Source: Isoetes engelmannii
Lineage: Eukaryota > Streptophyta > Lycopodiopsida > Isoetales > Isoetaceae
NCBI GenBank assembly: GCA_011763485.2
Contig: JAANSK020291267.1
Location: 1-20,029, forward strand
Reading direction: 5' to 3'
Length of the DNA: 20,029 nt
The notes under the pieces were generated by a model, which was given only the letters and a program-made list of their open reading frames with translations, did no database searches and had not been told where the DNA came from. The position numbers and the translations under genes are program-made. This document shows positions 8,670 to 18,000 of the stretch, one piece after another (within the stretch, counting starts at the first letter, position 1; every line of letters begins with the position of its first letter).

Positions 8670-11330
8670 ATTAAGGCTAAGATTGTAATGGTATATGCAT
8701 GGAAATTGTATAAAGCTTATGTTGGCATTGGAGTTTTTGGCAAGTCCCTTTACCACATCTTCTTTTTTGATTGCCCTTTACCACATCTTCGTGAAGTCCT
8801 TTTCCAATTGTGTACTTCGCCTCTCCTTTGCTACGTAGATAAGCTTGCAGGTTTCTTCCTTTTAATAGCTGTGGCAAATTAGGAGAGCAGAGCATGCCGT
8901 TATCTGTTGTATGTCATTATTTGCCGTGTCTTGGAGCAAAGTGAATCTTTTGCTTTTGAGTGCAGTTTAAGCACAAGTCGAGAGTTCTCTCCTAGAAAAT
9001 GGATTGCATGATGTGATATATGTGCATAGAGGACACCTGGTAGGTGTTTAGAAGATATTCCGTATGTTGTTTAGAGTGTCTTCGTGTGTTTGTTTTAGGT
9101 GTTTTCGAGACGATCTGTTTTGGTGTTTGCTTTTAGATTTTTTGATGCAAGTAGTTCCTCCAGATTAGGTTCTCCAAAATCAATCCAATAGAGAAGCTCT
9201 TCCATATGGCTGGTTTTACAAGCTTTTTGTGGGACCAACTCCCACATGAATTCCTTACTTGGCTTCTATAAATTGTCAAGGAGAAAGGTCAAATAAAAGG
9301 AGGAGGCTTGGGCTTGTCATAAACTTATAATAAATTTGTTGTTTTTTTTGCTGCTCTTCTTTGTCTCTTTTGAAAGCTTTTGCGAAGATTTTTTTAGTAA
9401 GCTATGGAGTGCATTTAAATGCTACTACGTACTTGCTGAGATATAAGCCAAGAGATCCACATTGTCTGCACATATCAAGTGTCGAATGATGTCTCCATTG
9501 TTGCCAAATTTTGGCAGCATATAAAGCTTCACATTTTGTAGGGTCATATATCATTGAGTCAGAATCCTAGTTGCAGCACATTCCCAATGACTTGAGAAAT
9601 AGAGATCACTAGTTGCAGTTTTGATCACTTGAGCAGTTTTTACAAGATAAGTTGAATTTTAGAAGATGTTCAAGATTTGATAACTTTAAACCTTTGCTAA
9701 TCTAGAGATCCTTTGCTTTGACTCATCCGCTTAGCCTTCAATCTATTTTTTGAGCCTCCAAATCCGTTTTTTAATCTTCATTGGTTCTTCAAATAATTAA
9801 CTTTGGTTAAAGTAGTTCAAAAAGACATTTTCAAGTCTAAACTATGCATACTAGATCAAATGCCATGTCGCAATGTATTAGTGTCCATTTATTTTGCCAT
9901 GTCATCAAGCTACTTGGACAAAATAGTTTTAAAATTTGAAGACCTGTAAAAAAGACCTTTGAGGTCAATGGCACATCATCATGCCACATCACCAAATTGA
10001 TTAGGTCACAATCTTAGTCATCAAGAATTGCCACCTCACTAAGTTTGGCCTAGGATTTCTAAACCCTAAAAAGTTCTCAAAGGTCAATTTTTTGCTTTTG
10101 TATTTACCTACTTTCATCTTCTTCTTCCTACTTTTGCAGAAAAGAACTAGCAGTAGGGTAGGCTTGGGGTGAAGGAATGTGTATTATGAAGTGGTTGGAG
10201 GGAGCAAAGAAACGAATGGTAGATGAGTTGAAAGAGAGGGATGATAGATAGAGGTGATTAAAGAGCGGGAGAGAAACAAGAAGTCAAATTCATTACTAGT
10301 GATACGAAGCAGGAGGTTGAGGCTCCAGTCCAATAAGCCTTTCAATGTTTTCTTTGAGATGATGTTGATTTAATATTAATTTTCCAATAGGTCTCACATT
10401 TCACTGACCTACTTCTTATTTTGTGCAATTAGACATTGGGATAAATGGATTAGAATCCCACGTATTACCCATTAGATATGACTAGAATTGTCTGGTGCTT
10501 TTAGTATGTTCATGATACTAGTAGCAATTGATTAAATTTCTTTCGTTTGAATGTCTAGCATAATAACAAGGGGTTTCCTTTGTATTTTTGTATGCTTTTT
10601 TCCTATGGTTTTCGTATGATTTTGATGTCGTATTGCATGGGGTCTACTACTAAGCACATCTAGAGTGCGCATTGTATATTATTATAAAAAAACCCTGGTT
10701 TATGACCCCTATTTTCCATTTTCACATTTCCTTTTATTCATGCTCTCGACCCACTCAGTGATATTTTTTTGGAAAAGGAATAATATTTTTTGAAAAAAGA
10801 AGCCCATGCAGAGCTTGAACTACGTATTTTAGGGTTATTTCCCTTCCTACGCTCCCTTCAAAAACGCCCATGCTTTCCCTGCAACTAGGGACTCGCAAGC
10901 ATATATAAGGTTGATCTCTTCTTCAGGTCTTTCAGATTATAGGTTCAAATTGTTACGAGGTTGTGGATCTGTAAATTATGCAGTATTTAATCGGGCAACA
11001 ATGATCTTAAATTCTGGAAAGGGCAGACCAGACCAAGTTTTTGGGAATAAAAAGTGGCAAAAACAAGAGAGTTAGAGTTGTCACGTTGTACTGGTAATAA
11101 TAGAGGCCACAAATCCGGCCTCAAGTAGTTCCCTGGAGAATGAGGATAAGTTATGAAGCATCTTTAGCTCTCGCAATCATGTTTTATAATCTGCTGTGTT
11201 ATGCAACAGACTTTTTTGCCCATAGGATGGATGTGCAAGTGCTGAATCTATATTTGATCTGCAGCATTTGGCATTTGCTTCTAAACATATAAAGAAATTT
11301 TGGCATTTTGATTTCTCTAACACAATGATG
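8670..11330. other. 2.6 kb AT-rich intergenic stretch, no gene seen
   Basis: No ORF with family resemblance on either strand. The part around 9000-9480 has a TATA-like CTATAAAT (about 9268), AATAAA-like signals and a T-rich tail, and could be a solo LTR, but no paired ends were found. Around 9861-10040 a TGCCAYRTC-like motif recurs four times. The remainder shows only A/T runs. Confidence 0.55.
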
Positions 11331-11334
11331 AATT

Positions 11335-11581
11335 ACAGTGTTGGCATTCTCCTTTTCTTGAATGCTCGTTGTTATGAACCAAAATTTTTAGCTCAAAAAC
11401 TTCAATGCAAGCCACGTATACATATAACAAGGCACAATACAAAATAGCTATATACACATACGTCAACCGCCAGCTATCAAATAGCCTGCACACGGCTCCA
11501 CGTATTAGTAACAGTGTTGGCATTCTCCTTTTCTCGAATGCTCATTGTTATGAACCAAAATTTTTAGCTCAAAAACTTCAA
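11335..11581 (+). repeat. tandem repeat array, first unit and start of second
   Basis: A 71-base segment (11335-11405, starting ACAGTGTTGG) recurs at 11511-11581 with two mismatches, 176 bases apart. Between the two lies a second segment (11405-11513) that recurs at 12538-12645. The order is therefore A-B-A...B: a duplicated unit whose second copy was later split by the retroposon at 11609-12486. The identity of the repeat is unknown; it is non-coding and could be part of an LTR or satellite. Confidence 0.9.
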
Positions 11582-11594
11582 CTCATATTCACAT

Positions 11595-11608
11595 AAAACC
11601 ATCAGAGT
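11595..11608 (+). repeat. left target-site duplication of retroposon 1
   Basis: AAAACCATCAGAGT is identical to 12487-12500, which lies directly after the poly(A) tail of the element between them. Confidence 0.85.
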
Positions 11609-12486
11609 CCATAGTGGCCACTTCTTTGCCGGTCCATAGTGGCCCATGGCATTTTCTGTTTCGGTTAAAGCTACTTAATGGTCCAGAGATTCAGCGTATA
11701 GTCCCATCTGTGGTGTTACCTACCGTGGCAGATGAGGCTGGTGAGGCAGTACCTGGTGGGCGCAAGGGGTACCAGGTAGGCAGAGGATCTAACGGTTGCT
11801 CTAGTGATGGTGTGGACGGCTGTGGTGGTCCCGGGAAGCAGCATGCATCTGGTTTTGTTGATATTGTTGAGCGGAGGCCTGAGGGCGGGTCAGATGCCCA
11901 GGCTGGGGTTGGCCCTTGTGTAAGGCAGGCAGTTACGGGTCACGAAGCAGCTCGGTTGGTGTCTGCGTCATGGGCTGATAAGGTGGTAGGCGATGGTGAG
12001 CGGGAGTTTGACTGCGGTGTTTAAGGTGTGAGGGTGGATCAGGCAGATAGTCCCCCAAAGGAGAGTGTGGATCCCGTATATGGGCCGGACTCCGTGGACG
12101 TGCATAGACCATCTTTGTTTGGCTGCGGTGTTGGGCAGGTGGCTATGGTCAGGGTCAATCCACTGGCGTTGGAAGATGACCCTGGGGAGCGTGTAAATAG
12201 AGTGGGGGAGGGATGAGTAGAGGAGTATGTGTACAGGAGCATACGTGTCGTTTTCATTGGATGAGTAGGGTTGGTGAGCCGTTTTCTTTGGTATCCGTAT
12301 TTGGAGGTGTAGAGTTTGGTTTGTATGTATTCCGTGAGGTAGTGAGATTTTGTTTCCGTGAAGGTATGTGGTTGTGGAGTGTTGAGGTCATTCTGTCCCT
12401 TCGGGGCAGTTCCCTTCCTCCTCACTCGTTTTGCAATTTTATGATTCTTTAATACATTTGGGATTCATTTCTTCAAAAAAAAAGAA
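11609..12486 (+). mobile_element. retroposon 1, poly(A)-tailed, probably 5'-truncated LINE
   Basis: An 878-base block is flanked by a 14-bp direct repeat and ends in an A-rich tail from 12475, the signature of target-primed insertion by LINE machinery. It is much richer in G and C than its surroundings, so its origin differs. The tail is preceded by T-rich 3'-UTR-like sequence (12430-12474). A 136-codon open frame at 11614-12024 and shorter frames after it are glycine- and valine-rich, with no RT, endonuclease or zinc motif that I can identify. They may be part of a LINE ORF1 linker or simply composition-driven. CCATAGTGGCC occurs twice at the 5' end (11609, 11634). A processed host transcript is the alternative. 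Confidence 0.75.
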
Positions 12487-12500
12487 AAAACCATCAGAGT
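12487..12500 (+). repeat. right target-site duplication of retroposon 1
   Basis: Identical to 11595-11608. The first four A residues cannot be told apart from the poly(A) tail, so the certain part is CCATCAGAGT. Confidence 0.85.
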
Positions 12501-12537
12501 ACACTGAACAACAGCTGCCTCCCATGAGACTATATAC

Positions 12538-12645
12538 ATGCAAGCCACTATACGGATAACAAGGTACAATACAAAATAACTATATATACACACGTCAACC
12601 GCCAGCTATCAAATAGCCTGCACATGGCTCCACGTGTTAGTAACA
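12538..12645 (+). repeat. second copy of tandem-repeat segment B
   Basis: It matches 11405-11513 along its whole length with about ten differences and one length change, starting ATGCAAGCCAC and ending TTAGTAACA. About 65 bases of other sequence separate it from segment A once retroposon 1 is removed, whereas in the first unit A and B touch. Confidence 0.9.
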
Positions 12646-12762
12646 TGTACAAACATTATCAAGTAGAGTAAACTTAAAGCAATGACCGACTGACAGCAAG
12701 AACACACATATGGAATCCACCACACGCACCATAGCATCTGCCAAGCAGATGAATCCCGCCAT

Positions 12763-12775
12763 ATCTAGACAGTAC
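12763..12775 (+). repeat. left target-site duplication of retroposon 2
   Basis: ATCTAGACAGTAC is repeated at 14040-14052, right after the A-rich tail of the intervening element. Confidence 0.8.
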
Positions 12776-14039
12776 ATGAGAAGAGGTTTTCTTACATTGT
12801 CCATGCCACATTTCTTGGCGCTTCACGGCTAGGGCGGCGACAGGTGTAGAGGCCACCCTCTCTCCTTGCTTCCGGCACTGGTGTGACATCTTCATCTTTT
12901 CAAATTCATAATCTGGTTGCTAGCAAGGGTTTTGGTTCTCTAGTATTCGTCAGATTTTGCTTCTATGATGCGGTTGTTTTCCAGTCCCTTGGAGCGTTTT
13001 CATGGCGGCCTCTTAGCCCTCTCTGATAATCCACTAACGTGGATCTTTCTTCTGATGCCTCCGGTTTCTTCCGGTAAGCATTGTGTTTTTTCATAGCAAT
13101 GATCGACATTCTGGTTTCTTTATGGGTAAATGGCGCAGATGCCTATAAGGTAGGGTAAATTAGATGCAGTGCTTTGAGAGAAGATGCTTCAAATTTCTGG
13201 TAAAATAGCAGTTCTAGTTCTTATTCCAGGTCTGATTTGCTAGCAACCTTTCCCTTCCTCTTGCTCTTTCTTGCTAACAGAAAGGTATAGTGGAGTTTCT
13301 TGGAAACAGAACAGAAGACCTTATCACTTTCTACAGATTTATCAACAATTGAGACCAATTTAGATTTATCTAGGCAGGAGGAAGCCTATACAATCAGACT
13401 TTTGAGGGGAATTCTGGTGGCTGGGCTCTGGGCTCTGTGTCTAGCCGCTTCAGGCTGATTGCTACAAGATTCATCTACAGGATGTGAGACCAATTAAGAT
13501 TGCCGAGCTAGGGATTATCAGGGTAGGAGGAAGCTCATACATCTTGAACCTTTGTCTAGCCGCTTCATGTTGATTGCTACAGGTCCCGACAATGCAGCAT
13601 CTTTTATTGCCCCATACATCAACCTTATTTATGGGTTGATTAATTTGTACTCTTTGATCGGGATTTGGAGTTGTGGCAGCTTATTTGAGCATTTTGGTAG
13701 ATTGCTCATGTTTTCTGTATCTCCTTTTCTATTCTCCTCTATTCTTGCAAGAGGTTTCTATGAGCACTCATGGTTTTTCTGAAGCTTTTGGAAAGTTGGA
13801 ACTTGACTCCTCTAATACTCTTCCTAGCTGGGAAGATGTTGATTTCTTCTGTAGTACTAGCTAGAGGAAGAAGAGGTCGAGAGAGGCCTATGAGTACTAA
13901 AGTTTCAGATTACAATATTTGATCCATTTGGGATCCCTGTGCTTAATCTTTATCAGGTCCATGAGGGACCATTTGTTGTAATTCTTCCTATCGATTTAAT
14001 AAAAATATCTTTCATTCAAAAAAATAAAAAAATAAAAAA
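12776..14039 (+). mobile_element. retroposon 2, poly(A)-tailed, probably 5'-truncated LINE 3' region
   Basis: A 1264-base block flanked by a 13-bp direct repeat and ending in A7-T-A7-T-A7 (14018-14040). The sequence before the tail (about 13960-14017, TTTGTTGTAATTC then TTTAATAAAAATATC) resembles the 3' end of plant LINEs. No reverse transcriptase motif is visible, and ORFs such as 13552-13782 look accidental. Inside, a degenerate tandem duplication is seen: GAGACCAATT at 13351 and 13486, and CTAGCCGCTTCA at 13441 and 13556. A non-coding 3' region of a LINE or a retroposed transcript are both possible. Confidence 0.7.
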
Positions 14040-14052
14040 ATCTAGACAGTAC
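14040..14052 (+). repeat. right target-site duplication of retroposon 2
   Basis: Matches 12763-12775. The first A may belong to the tail. Confidence 0.8.
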
Positions 14053-14336
14053 GTCGTCTAGAACCCACCCACACCCCCCCGCTGGTGGATCCAGTGTAAG
14101 AGGGAACTACAAGCAACATAAGAACCTAGGTTACTAGCCTGTTGGTTTCATCTACCACCATCCCGTACCAGTGACAGACCACCTCACCAGGACTTGTAGT
14201 TCCTATTTTAGACAAGCCACGTTCGTCTAATCATGTGCATGCATAAACTCTGAAAGACAAACATCCCCAGATGAACGTCTGGTCCGCATTAGCAATGCAG
14301 AATCCAGTATCTTAAGGATACTACTTTAGAACACCA
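14053..14336. other. short unassigned stretch
   Basis: No gene or clear repeat. It is either host sequence continuing from the retroposon 2 target or the distal part of the neighbouring LTR if that is longer than proposed. Confidence 0.4.
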
Positions 14337-15147
14337 TGTAACACTAAACTGTTGATAAGTATCTAATAGCATTGTCCCATACCAATACTAAACACCTCTC
14401 TCATTAGTTTACTTGGGTTCTTGATTAGGACAAGCCATAACTGTCCCAATTTTTATTGAACGCCGTCTTCCTTCCAGAAGACAAATTTCGTTATGGTCTA
14501 ACATCCCTTCTATCACGAAGGCTTACCACTAATTCTTGCCTCCATCAACCATGAATCCCTGCAACAGAACCAGATCCCTTCCGGAATTGCTTCGGCTGCT
14601 CTCCTTGATTTCGCTTGTGAATCCTATGGCGCTTCTATTCAGCCCTCGGCTTCTATGACCAGTCGGCCTTCTCTAGATCATCATGATCCTCGGTCTGCCC
14701 CACGTGGTCAAGCCACATGGCGAGCTCCATATGTCAGCCACGTGGTTGCGTCAGGGCCACCCAAGCCAGTAGCTTCCGCTTCCTGTAAACGGTTTTCCAA
14801 CCATGCTGGTGAGTCTCCCGAATTATGTGTGCTCAACCTTTTATTTTAATCGTTCTTGAAACCATAGTTTGATGCTTTTATAGAAAAAACATTACTCTTG
14901 GCCTTACTATAATTTAGCCTAGGCACTAAATCAATACCGATGTGATTATTCCAACTACAAGGGCACGGCCACGTCCCATTCTCGTCTACCGTATCATGGT
15001 GCACCACAACAACCAGAGCTAGGGAACCATGCATGCGACCATCAAATATTTCCCGGCAATCCATACCATAGAAATATTAATTACGCCATATACAAACATG
15101 CATGCAATTTCATCACAATATGGTGTGCAAATTAGTTAGGCGTAACA
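14337..15147 (-). repeat. candidate 3' LTR of the Ty3/gypsy element
   Basis: Read on the minus strand, a purine-rich tract (CCCGAGTGGGAGTAA, 15148-15162) follows the pol relic and is followed by TGTTACGCC, a start typical of chromovirus LTRs. A TATAAAAG box on that strand (14875-14882) and a nearby AATAAA suit an LTR promoter and processing region. A possible far end is the minus-strand TGTTACA at 14337, but the second LTR is missing and this boundary is a guess. The 14500-14830 part is GC-rich and has CACGTGG motifs. Confidence 0.4.
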
Positions 15148-15172
15148 TTACTCCCACTCGGGATTCTTGTCC

Positions 15173-16209
15173 TCAAGAATTAGCCCCAAACCATTGAGCC
15201 ATTACATCCGAATACTGAGTTATGAAGCGACGACTCTCCCACGTCACCTCTGAGACAGGTCTATATTTCCATTTTACCAGAAATTCCATATGGTCTCTCT
15301 GGTGGATCCGCACCATCCGGGAATTCAATATTCTTTCAGGAGTAGGGATTCTATCCAACTCCACCATGTGTTCCTTAGAAGGTACAACATTCGTAGCTTT
15401 CCCAAGAGTTGGACGCAATTGGCTCACATGGAAAACTGGATGAATGTCCACATTCAGTGGCAGTTGCAACTTGAAGGCAACATCACTGTACTTTTGTAGG
15501 ATTTTATAAGGACCACTGTATCTTGGAGAAAGCTTTGGTTTCTTTCCTGCTAGCAATGGCAATATTGCTTTCCTTTTCAGGTTTGTAGAAAAGACTATAC
15601 GAAGCTACACCATCTGACCTTCATGTAGCTCGATCGGGACTCTAGACAAATTGGCATGTGCCCTTGCCCAATCCTGGGCCTGTCTCATATGCAATTGAAA
15701 CACCCCCAGTGTCACATCCATGCCTTCAAGCATATTGATTGCGGCATCAGTTTTCAGCCCATCAAAACCAAGCGATACAGGTCCTCTGGGATTTCTAAAC
15801 ATAGCCACAAAGGGGCTAGTTTTGATGCTCTACTGGTACCCATTATTGTAAGCAAATTCCACCATTGGCAAGTAGTCCTCCCATCTGGATTGTTGAGTGG
15901 CCACATAAGATCTCAACATATCCTCCAGAATTTCATTCACTCTCTCAGTTTGCCCATCCGTCTCAGGATGATCTCCACTAGAGAACTGAAGAGTGCATTT
16001 TAATGCAAAGAACAACTCTTGCCAGATATTCCTAGTGAACTTCACATCACGATCACTTTGGATAAGCCAAAGATAGGAAATACATGCTGCATATAAGCCT
16101 TGGCCACTGCTAAGCCATCCGCATTCTTTGTGAGAGGTACAAAGCGTGCATACTTCGTCAGCCTATCCACAATAACCAATATCTATGTATAGTGATGCAC
16201 CGTACCAAG
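15173..16209 (-). pseudogene. Ty3/gypsy integrase with C-terminal chromodomain, broken
   Basis: On the minus strand I read I-L-V-I-V-D-R-L-T-K-Y-A-R-F (about 16183-16140; first catalytic D), then after a deletion and frame change near 16060 S-D-R-D-V-K-F-T (second D), then D-G-Q-T-E-R-V-N with the catalytic E (about 15960). TAG stops follow at 15830-15832 and 15605-15607, the latter where M-V-W-L-R is expected. The C-terminus has the G-P-Y-K-I-L and H-P-V-F-H-V-S-Q-L region and a chromodomain: F-L-V-K-W-K...E-V-T-W-E-S, ending at a stop at 15173-15175. The chromodomain marks a chromovirus, which uses it to target heterochromatin. RT and RNase H, expected beyond 16209, are absent, so the copy is truncated by later events. 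Confidence 0.9.
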
Positions 16210-16504
16210 ATTTGTCTAAATATTAGACACAAAGGTAAACGAAATTTTGTTATAATTCTTTAGAAAAGATTGTACAACGTAGTTATAACATTGTTCAAAT
16301 GTTGTTGTAACAATGCACTTAAGTGCAATATAACTTTGACAAAAGGTTATCAATACTATACAAAATATTTGATAGTATGCATGTGACACAATTCTGACAC
16401 AAGAAAAGCATTTTATGTCAAGAACATTGCAATTGTCACAAAGTTGTCACTATACTTGTGCCTTGACACAAGGGTTGACAGTATACCCCCATCCTCTTGT
16501 AGTG
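16210..16504. mobile_element. dyad-rich, CACTA-like transposon end or MITE
   Basis: The right end, read on the minus strand from 16504, begins CACTACAAGAGG, like the terminal repeats of plant CACTA (En/Spm) elements. Inward of it TTGACA, TGACACA and TTGTCAC motifs repeat in both orientations (16380-16490), as subterminal transposase sites do. Two perfect dyads are present: TGTCTAA-ATA-TTAGACA (16213-16229) and the 14-base TGCACTTAAGTGCA (16314-16327). No matching CACTA terminus was found on the left, so this may be a truncated end. It sits exactly where the Ty3/gypsy integrase stops. Confidence 0.4.
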
Positions 16505-17004
16505 CATCTTCTTTAGTACTTCCACCACTGTCTTTATTACAAGAGCTCTCACAAGCTCATTTTTTGTCTAAACATGAAAATTTGAACCATATATAGAGTT
16601 ATCAAAATCATGAAGAATGGCCTTACCTTGTAGTCGAACTTCTGGATCCCACTATGCTACTGCTTAATCATAAATTGATGGGTAGTCTACTCTAGTGATA
16701 ATTTTACCTATTGGAATCTCATCATTCTTGGCTACATCTACACCGAACACTTTACCAGACTAGAGTCTTACATCACTGTCTACAATAGCATCTTGGATCC
16801 CCTGTTTTAAACTCACGTCGCGCCCTGATCCCATAGGTCTTCTTAGATATCCTTGAGCCCACAACCTGGTTGAACCCAAATACCACAGCTAGCCCCTCTG
16901 CAAATTGCACTTCTGTATTTCAAGGAACTATGATATTCAAATACTTATCCCTGAGTAAAAAAACTTTCAGATCTATGAGCAAGCAGCTAGAAATATAAAA
17001 CCTT
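16505..17004 (-). pseudogene. unrecognised minus-strand coding relic
   Basis: Read on the minus strand from about 16975, a conceptual protein runs V-F-L-L-R-D-K-Y-L-N-I-I-V-P-stop, then F-A-E-G-L-A-V-V-F-G-F-N and S-R-I-S-K-K-T-Y-G-I-R-A-R-R-E-F-K-T. After a shift near 16810 it continues D-A-I-V-D-S-D-V-R-L-stop-S-G-K-V-F-G-V-D-V-A-K-N-D-E-I, R-V-D-Y-P-S-I-Y-D, G-K-A-I-L-H-D-F-D-N-S and E-V-L-K-K-M-H. The amphipathic, protein-like composition over about 150 residues, with only scattered stops, suggests a decayed real gene rather than chance. I do not recognise the family. It has the same strand as the Ty3/gypsy piece but matches no gypsy domain that I know; it may belong to another transposon. 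Confidence 0.4.
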
Positions 17005-17049
17005 ACCATTTCTAGAATTAAAGTCATCACCATTCCTTGTTACCTATCG

Positions 17050-17230
17050 CAATGTTGGGACTAGTGGTAAGGCTTTGGGTTGGGGTGGCCCCGCCATGGT
17101 TCAAAACCCATTGGCGACCATTGGGTGGGAGTTGTGGGTGGATGCAAGTCCCACCAACCATGCCTTGACGTGCCGAACACCTCCCAGGCGTTGTGTACCT
17201 CGCTTTTGCTGAAAGTTGCTACATCTGTTG
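17050..17230 (+). mobile_element. tRNA-derived SINE-like element
   Basis: TAGTGGTAAGG (17062-17072) fits a polymerase III A box and GGTTCAAAACC (17098-17108) is a perfect B box, spaced as in a tRNA gene, starting from a GGGAC head near 17058. The sequence does not fold as a tRNA, and it continues for over 100 bases in GC-richer sequence ending near a TTGCGTTTCC. That is the layout of plant SINEs, which are transcribed by polymerase III and moved by LINE enzymes. Target duplications and the exact 3' end are not resolved. Confidence 0.6.
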
Positions 17231-17720
17231 CGTTTCCTTTGGAAGGCAGGTAAACATATCGAGTCTGAGTCTGAACCCGTAGATTAGTTTTATATTATAT
17301 TTGTAAAGGGTGGATGTTTCCCTTAACGAGTCTTTTGTTTTGGAGGCATAGCAATTTGCAGACAAAGGACCTTCTGAGTGGATCAAAAACCACAATCCAC
17401 AAAAATGCACGTCACGTGCTTCGTATAGTTGTCTTTTTACAAACCAATACGTTTTAGCAACACATGTTTCATGTTTTCATATGAAGAATGGAATTTATTT
17501 GTTGCGAAATGTATAGGTGAAATAGAAGCTACACTGCATGGTAGATATTTGTGCAAATTATGGGCAGAGATTACCTAGTGCCAACTATATAGAAATAAAA
17601 CTTTGTGAAGATACACTTATTAGCCACGTTTTCAAGGCCAATTGCTATGTAAGACTAGACTTGCCCCAAGGTAATTAAAGTAGTTGAACGACACGGTTAT
17701 TGATGACAATATTGCATGAA
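17231..17720. other. non-coding stretch, nothing recognised
   Basis: AT-rich, with only short chance ORFs and no repeats that I can see. Confidence 0.6.
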
Positions 17721-18000
17721 TTTTTTTTTTAGATAAGATAAGATAAGCTATTTTAACGTCGCGCCACAAGGCAGCATCCAATTGGACATGTGATGGAACA
17801 GTACAAAGAGGGACCGCAGTCCTTAAACTGGACGGGGACCGAAGTCCTAAAACAACTCAGATGGCCTAAGGCCCATGGAAACAAAAGGACCGAAGTCCCG
17901 GAATAACAAACATCCAATAAATCCATTTTAGAAGAAGGGTAGTTTCAATAAATTTCTATAAAGCCTTATTAAAAGGAATGTAGTTTCAATAAACTTTTAT
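17721..18000 (-). mobile_element. 3' end of a retroposon on the minus strand
   Basis: On the minus strand the sequence ends TTATCTTATCTTATCT followed by ten A residues (the + strand T-run begins at about 17720), the tail form of LINE and SINE retroposons. Upstream of the tail are GC-richer sequence and three copies of GGACYKCGGTCC-type dyads (17811-17822, 17836-17847, 17887-17898). A partial duplication, GTAGTTTCAATAAA, occurs at about 17939 and 17982. The 5' boundary and target duplication were not found, so the end given here is arbitrary. Confidence 0.5.
17811..17898. repeat. three GGACCG(C/A)AGTCC mini-dyads
   Basis: Each copy has GGAC and GTCC arms around a four-base centre (17811-17822, 17836-17847, 17887-17898). 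They would form small hairpins in RNA near the 3' end of the minus-strand retroposon. Confidence 0.7.

Noticed and set aside
11614-12024. A 136-codon ORF on the + strand as a host gene
   Set aside because: It lies inside a block bounded by a target duplication and a poly(A) tail, has no recognised domain, and is followed by other open frames as expected from GC-rich composition.
11335-12645. A CRISPR-like array
   Set aside because: The repeats are 70-109 bases, only two copies each, diverged, and set in plant nuclear DNA.
13552-13864. Overlapping hydrophobic ORFs inside retroposon 2
   Set aside because: They overlap in two frames in T-rich sequence and show no motif; chance is the simplest explanation.
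14846-15064. A 72-codon minus-strand ORF as a protein
   Set aside because: It lies inside the proposed LTR of the Ty3/gypsy element and has no recognised domain.
17050-17120. A functional tRNA gene
   Set aside because: A and B boxes are present, but no acceptor stem or cloverleaf can be formed; the sequence fits a SINE head better.
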